Source: JADLDB01 sp040755835 (GTDB taxonomy: Bacteria; Myxococcota; Myxococcia; Myxococcales; Myxococcaceae). From it: DNA of 64,000 nucleotides. Position numbers and translations under genes: made by a program. The notes beneath the pieces are model-generated. The model saw nothing but the letters and a program-made list of their open reading frames with translations, made no database searches and was not told the origin of the DNA. Shown here piece by piece: positions 61,832-64,000 of this stretch (its first letter is position 1; each line of letters begins with the position of its first letter). Location: positions 51,909 to 115,908 of the forward strand of contig JBFMAB010000107.1 of assembly GCA_040755835.1 (NCBI GenBank). Direction: 5' to 3'.

Positions 61832-64000
61832 TCAGGGCACCTCGTCGGCGCCCACGTCCGGGGCGGTCGCCGCGGGCGTGGGCCGCGCGTCCCCGTCGAT
61901 GTCGGCGGTGGGCGCGCCCGCGGGCGTCCCCGCCTGACGAGCAGGTGACATGCCGCCGATGTGCAGGTTCCCGACGGCGAGGTTGAGGAACGCCGGGTCC
62001 GCCGAGAGGTTGCTGGCCGCCGTCGTGTCCATGAGGCCGTTGATGGCCGCCGCGGTGGTGAGCGTGGTGAGGCCTTCGTTCCGGTAGAGCGGTGAGTTCA
62101 AGCTGGGCGTGTCGACGAAGAAGAGGTTGTTCGACAGCTCCGCCGGGTCCGCGCCCGTCGACGTCTCCTGGAAGGCGAACAGTGTCGCCGACATGCCCGT
62201 GGCGGGGCCCGCGTAGATGATGTTGTTGCGCCAGGTGCCCGCCTGCAGCGCGCTGGTGCCGCCGGGCGTCGGGCTCAGCTGCACGCCGACGCTGGTGCCG
62301 TTGAGGGCGATGGCGGAGGACGGCGGCGACGCGACGATGGTGTTGGAATGGAAACTCGGCGACGGCACGGAGTTGTCACCCGAGCGCCGCGTCAGCGTGT
62401 GCCTGACGCCCACCGCATTGAAGCACGGCCCGCCCTCGATGAAGTTGTTCACCACCGACGAGGCCGAGCCCACCACCTCGACGCCGGTGACGCTGGCGCC
62501 CGCCGGGCAGAAGGTGCCGTTGCCGCCGAAGCCGATGCGGTTGCGGAAGACGTTGGGCGAGCTGTTGCTCAACAGCAGGTGCGTCAGCTGCGCCCCTGTC
62601 GACGCCGTCATCGTGTTCTGCCCCACCTCGTTGCACGAGCCCCGGCACGCGGCGCCGGCCCCCGCGCAGGTGCCTTCGCAGGCGAGCGCGATGCTGCGCG
62701 CCGTGGACACGAAGCCGCCGTACAGCGCGCTGTCGACGACGTTGCACGCGCTGTCCGCGCCCGCCGCCGTGCGCAGGCCGCGGAAGCTGCACAGCACGGC
62801 CGTCGTCGTCTCCGCGCCCGTCCCCGTGGCCGGGTTGCCGCTCGCGCCGGTGAAGGTGGACGTCTGGACGAAGCGCACCGGGCACCCGTCGAGCGCGGCG
62901 GCGCCCACCGCGAGGCTGCCGGCGCCGCCCACCACGCCGCCCGTCGCCGTCGTCTGCCGTACCGCCGGCGGCGTCGTGCCCACGCCCGCGCCGCCGCACG
63001 CGTCGAAGACGAGGCCCCAGGCGGTAGTGGACACCAGCGTCGCGCCGCTGCTGACGCGCGGGCAGCCGACGGCGGTCGACTGCTGCACCACGGTGCCGGC
63101 GGCCGCGCCCTGCGAGAGGAAGCCGAAGCAGGTGGGTGACGAGCCGCCGCTGAAGCCCGAGTTGGTGAAGGTGCTGCCGGGCGACTCCGACAGACGGGCG
63201 CCGTGCGACACCGTCGATGCCTGACCGGCGGTGAAGTCGACGAAGTCCGCTTCCACCCGCGCGAAGGTCGCGGCGAGGGCCGCGCTGCTGGTCAGGCCCG
63301 CGCCTGAGGTGACGGTGCTGCGCGTCGTCATGGTGCCTTCGAAGCGCGGGTTGGCGAGCGCGGTGTTGGTGCCGGTCACCTCGATGCCGATGTTCTCCTG
63401 CGGTTGCGTCACGACCGTCATCGCGGGCAGCACGGCGAAGTCGCGCAGAAGCGGCGCCGACGAGGTGATGGTGATGGCCGCGACCTTCGTGCCGCTCACG
63501 CCGGCCTGGCGCACGGCGAGGCCTTCAAAGACGGTGGCGCGCGTGAGGCCCGCGGGGAACTTCAGCCCCGTGGCCTGCGTGTCGATGAGCGTGCCGCGCG
63601 CGGCGGTGCGCTGCCAGCCCAGCGTCGGGCCGACGGGCATGACGGCCCAGCGGCCCTGCACCGAGACGCCCTCGACCATGGTGATGTCCTCGGAGTAGCT
63701 CATCGCCGTGCCCATGTACGTGGTGGCGACGAAGACGGTCGACTTGCCAGCGGCCACGGCATTCAGAATGCCCTGACGAATGGTGGCGACCGGGTTGGCC
63801 TGCGTACCGGGGTTGGTGTCGGCCGCGCCGGGACAGCCCGCGCAGACGTAGGTGTCGAGCAGCGAGCCACCGCCACCGCCCGTGCCACCGCCCGTGCCGC
63901 CGCCCGTGCCGCCGCCCGTGCCGCCGCCCGTGCCGCCGCCCGTGCCGCCGCCCGTGCCGCCGCCCGTGCCGCCACCCGTGCCGCCACCCGTCCCCGCGTC
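61832..64000 (-). CDS. Large parallel beta-helix surface protein (N-terminus beyond the window)
   Basis: 722 residues visible; the frame is open to the window edge. It begins (at the window end) inside a Gly/Thr-repeat linker, then LLDTYVCAGCPGAADTNPGT with QANPVATIRQGILNAVAAGK, the DUF1565-type opening of right-handed beta-helix proteins. The rest is rungs of short strands (VEGVSVQGRWAVMPV, LLRDFAVLPAMTV, SNNLFFVDTPSLNS) ending SPARQAGTPAGAPTADIDGD, ARPTPAATAPDVGADEVP, the usual end of choice-of-anchor or pectate-lyase-like proteins. Probably secreted and surface-bound through the missing N-terminus. Confidence 0.9.
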   Translation of the reverse strand, partial: DAGTGGGTGGGTGGGTGGGTGGGTGGGTGGGTGGGTGGGTGGGGGSLLDTYVCAGCPGAADTNPGTQANPVATIRQGILNAVAAGKSTVFVATTYMGTAMSYSEDITMVEGVSVQGRWAVMPVGPTLGWQRTAARGTLIDTQATGLKFPAGLTRATVFEGLAVRQAGVSGTKVAAITITSSAPLLRDFAVLPAMTVVTQPQENIGIEVTGTNTALANPRFEGTMTTRSTVTSGAGLTSSAALAATFARVEADFVDFTAGQASTVSHGARLSESPGSTFTNSGFSGGSSPTCFGFLSQGAAAGTVVQQSTAVGCPRVSSGATLVSTTAWGLVFDACGGAGVGTTPPAVRQTTATGGVVGGAGSLAVGAAALDGCPVRFVQTSTFTGASGNPATGTGAETTTAVLCSFRGLRTAAGADSACNVVDSALYGGFVSTARSIALACEGTCAGAGAACRGSCNEVGQNTMTASTGAQLTHLLLSNSSPNVFRNRIGFGGNGTFCPAGASVTGVEVVGSASSVVNNFIEGGPCFNAVGVRHTLTRRSGDNSVPSPSFHSNTIVASPPSSAIALNGTSVGVQLSPTPGGTSALQAGTWRNNIIYAGPATGMSATLFAFQETSTGADPAELSNNLFFVDTPSLNSPLYRNEGLTTLTTAAAINGLMDTTAASNLSADPAFLNLAVGNLHIGGMSPARQAGTPAGAPTADIDGDARPTPAATAPDVGADEVP
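63865..63998. repeat. 12-base tandem repeat coding GGGT units
   Basis: About ten near-identical units of GTGCCGCCGCCC (reading GGGT on the minus strand) at the start of the visible beta-helix gene. In-frame unit changes would alter only linker length. The array continues past the window edge. Confidence 0.9.

Noticed and set aside
63865..63998. Possible CRISPR or satellite array near the window end
   Set aside because: Contiguous 12-base units coding a Gly/Thr linker in a surface protein.

Overview
The window is very GC-rich DNA (roughly 70% by eye, third codon positions almost all G or C) and almost certainly comes from a myxobacterium or close relative (Myxococcota). The evidence is a MYXO-CTERM-type C-terminal tag (GCGCSG, hydrophobic stretch, RRRR), Gly/Thr linkers on surface proteins, many lipoproteins, hybrid sensor kinases, a Ser/Thr kinase, a DUF2330 protein and a DUF4388/PATAN-like response regulator. 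It reads as ordinary chromosome. I saw no rRNA, tRNA, CRISPR array, phage or intact insertion sequence. GTG starts and 4-base ATGA/GTGA overlaps are frequent.

Layout. 1-4.0 kb: end of an RND efflux pump gene plus its TolC-type outer-membrane partner. 4.3-8.9 kb: CBS-domain protein, single-domain response regulator, DUF2330 protein and a two-receiver regulator. 9.2-13.4 kb: a 1,392-residue envelope protein. 13.4-17.6 kb: a NifX/NifB-C-like protein, a coiled-coil protein translationally coupled to homogentisate dioxygenase, a pilus-type N-domain protein, and the ribosome genes rsfS and rlmH. 17.7-26.0 kb: ADP-ribosylglycohydrolase, several lipoproteins, a PAS-PAS-GGDEF cyclase, a methyltransferase, a desaturase and a YjdF-type membrane protein. 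26.4-30.2 kb: an acetate kinase-PduL fusion, an M23 peptidase and a haem-binding protein. 30.4-32.7 kb: acyltransferase, TIMP-like secreted protein and a DUF6438 lipoprotein. 32.8-36.2 kb: ECF sigma, anti-sigma, a periplasmic protein and a Pro/Thr-repeat outer-membrane protein. 36.4-43.9 kb: LysM hydrolase, Kir-type channel, hybrid histidine kinase, Ser/Thr kinase and PAP2 phosphatase. 44.0-48.5 kb: a MYXO-CTERM surface protein and Hsp20. 49.4-52.7 kb: a GMC oxidoreductase operon with its FCD/GntR regulator. 52.8-61.6 kb: 2OG-oxygenase-like protein, lipoproteins, a transposase relic, ceramidase-like protein, a frameshifted glycosyltransferase, a GT2 glycosyltransferase and proA. 61.8 kb to the end: a large beta-helix surface protein cut by the window edge.

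Three points stand out. First, acetate kinase and the PduL phosphotransacylase are fused in one chain, so acetyl-CoA/acetate interconversion could run inside one polypeptide. Second, many of the longer intergenic gaps hold short stretches with coding-type codon use but no complete gene: a frameshifted receiver-domain tail, a delta-60-like tail, an internally deleted transposase and lone signal peptides. This suggests ongoing gene decay. Third, at 56.48-56.61 kb an AT-rich core is flanked by long, nearly perfect inverted repeats and looks like a small mobile or structured element.
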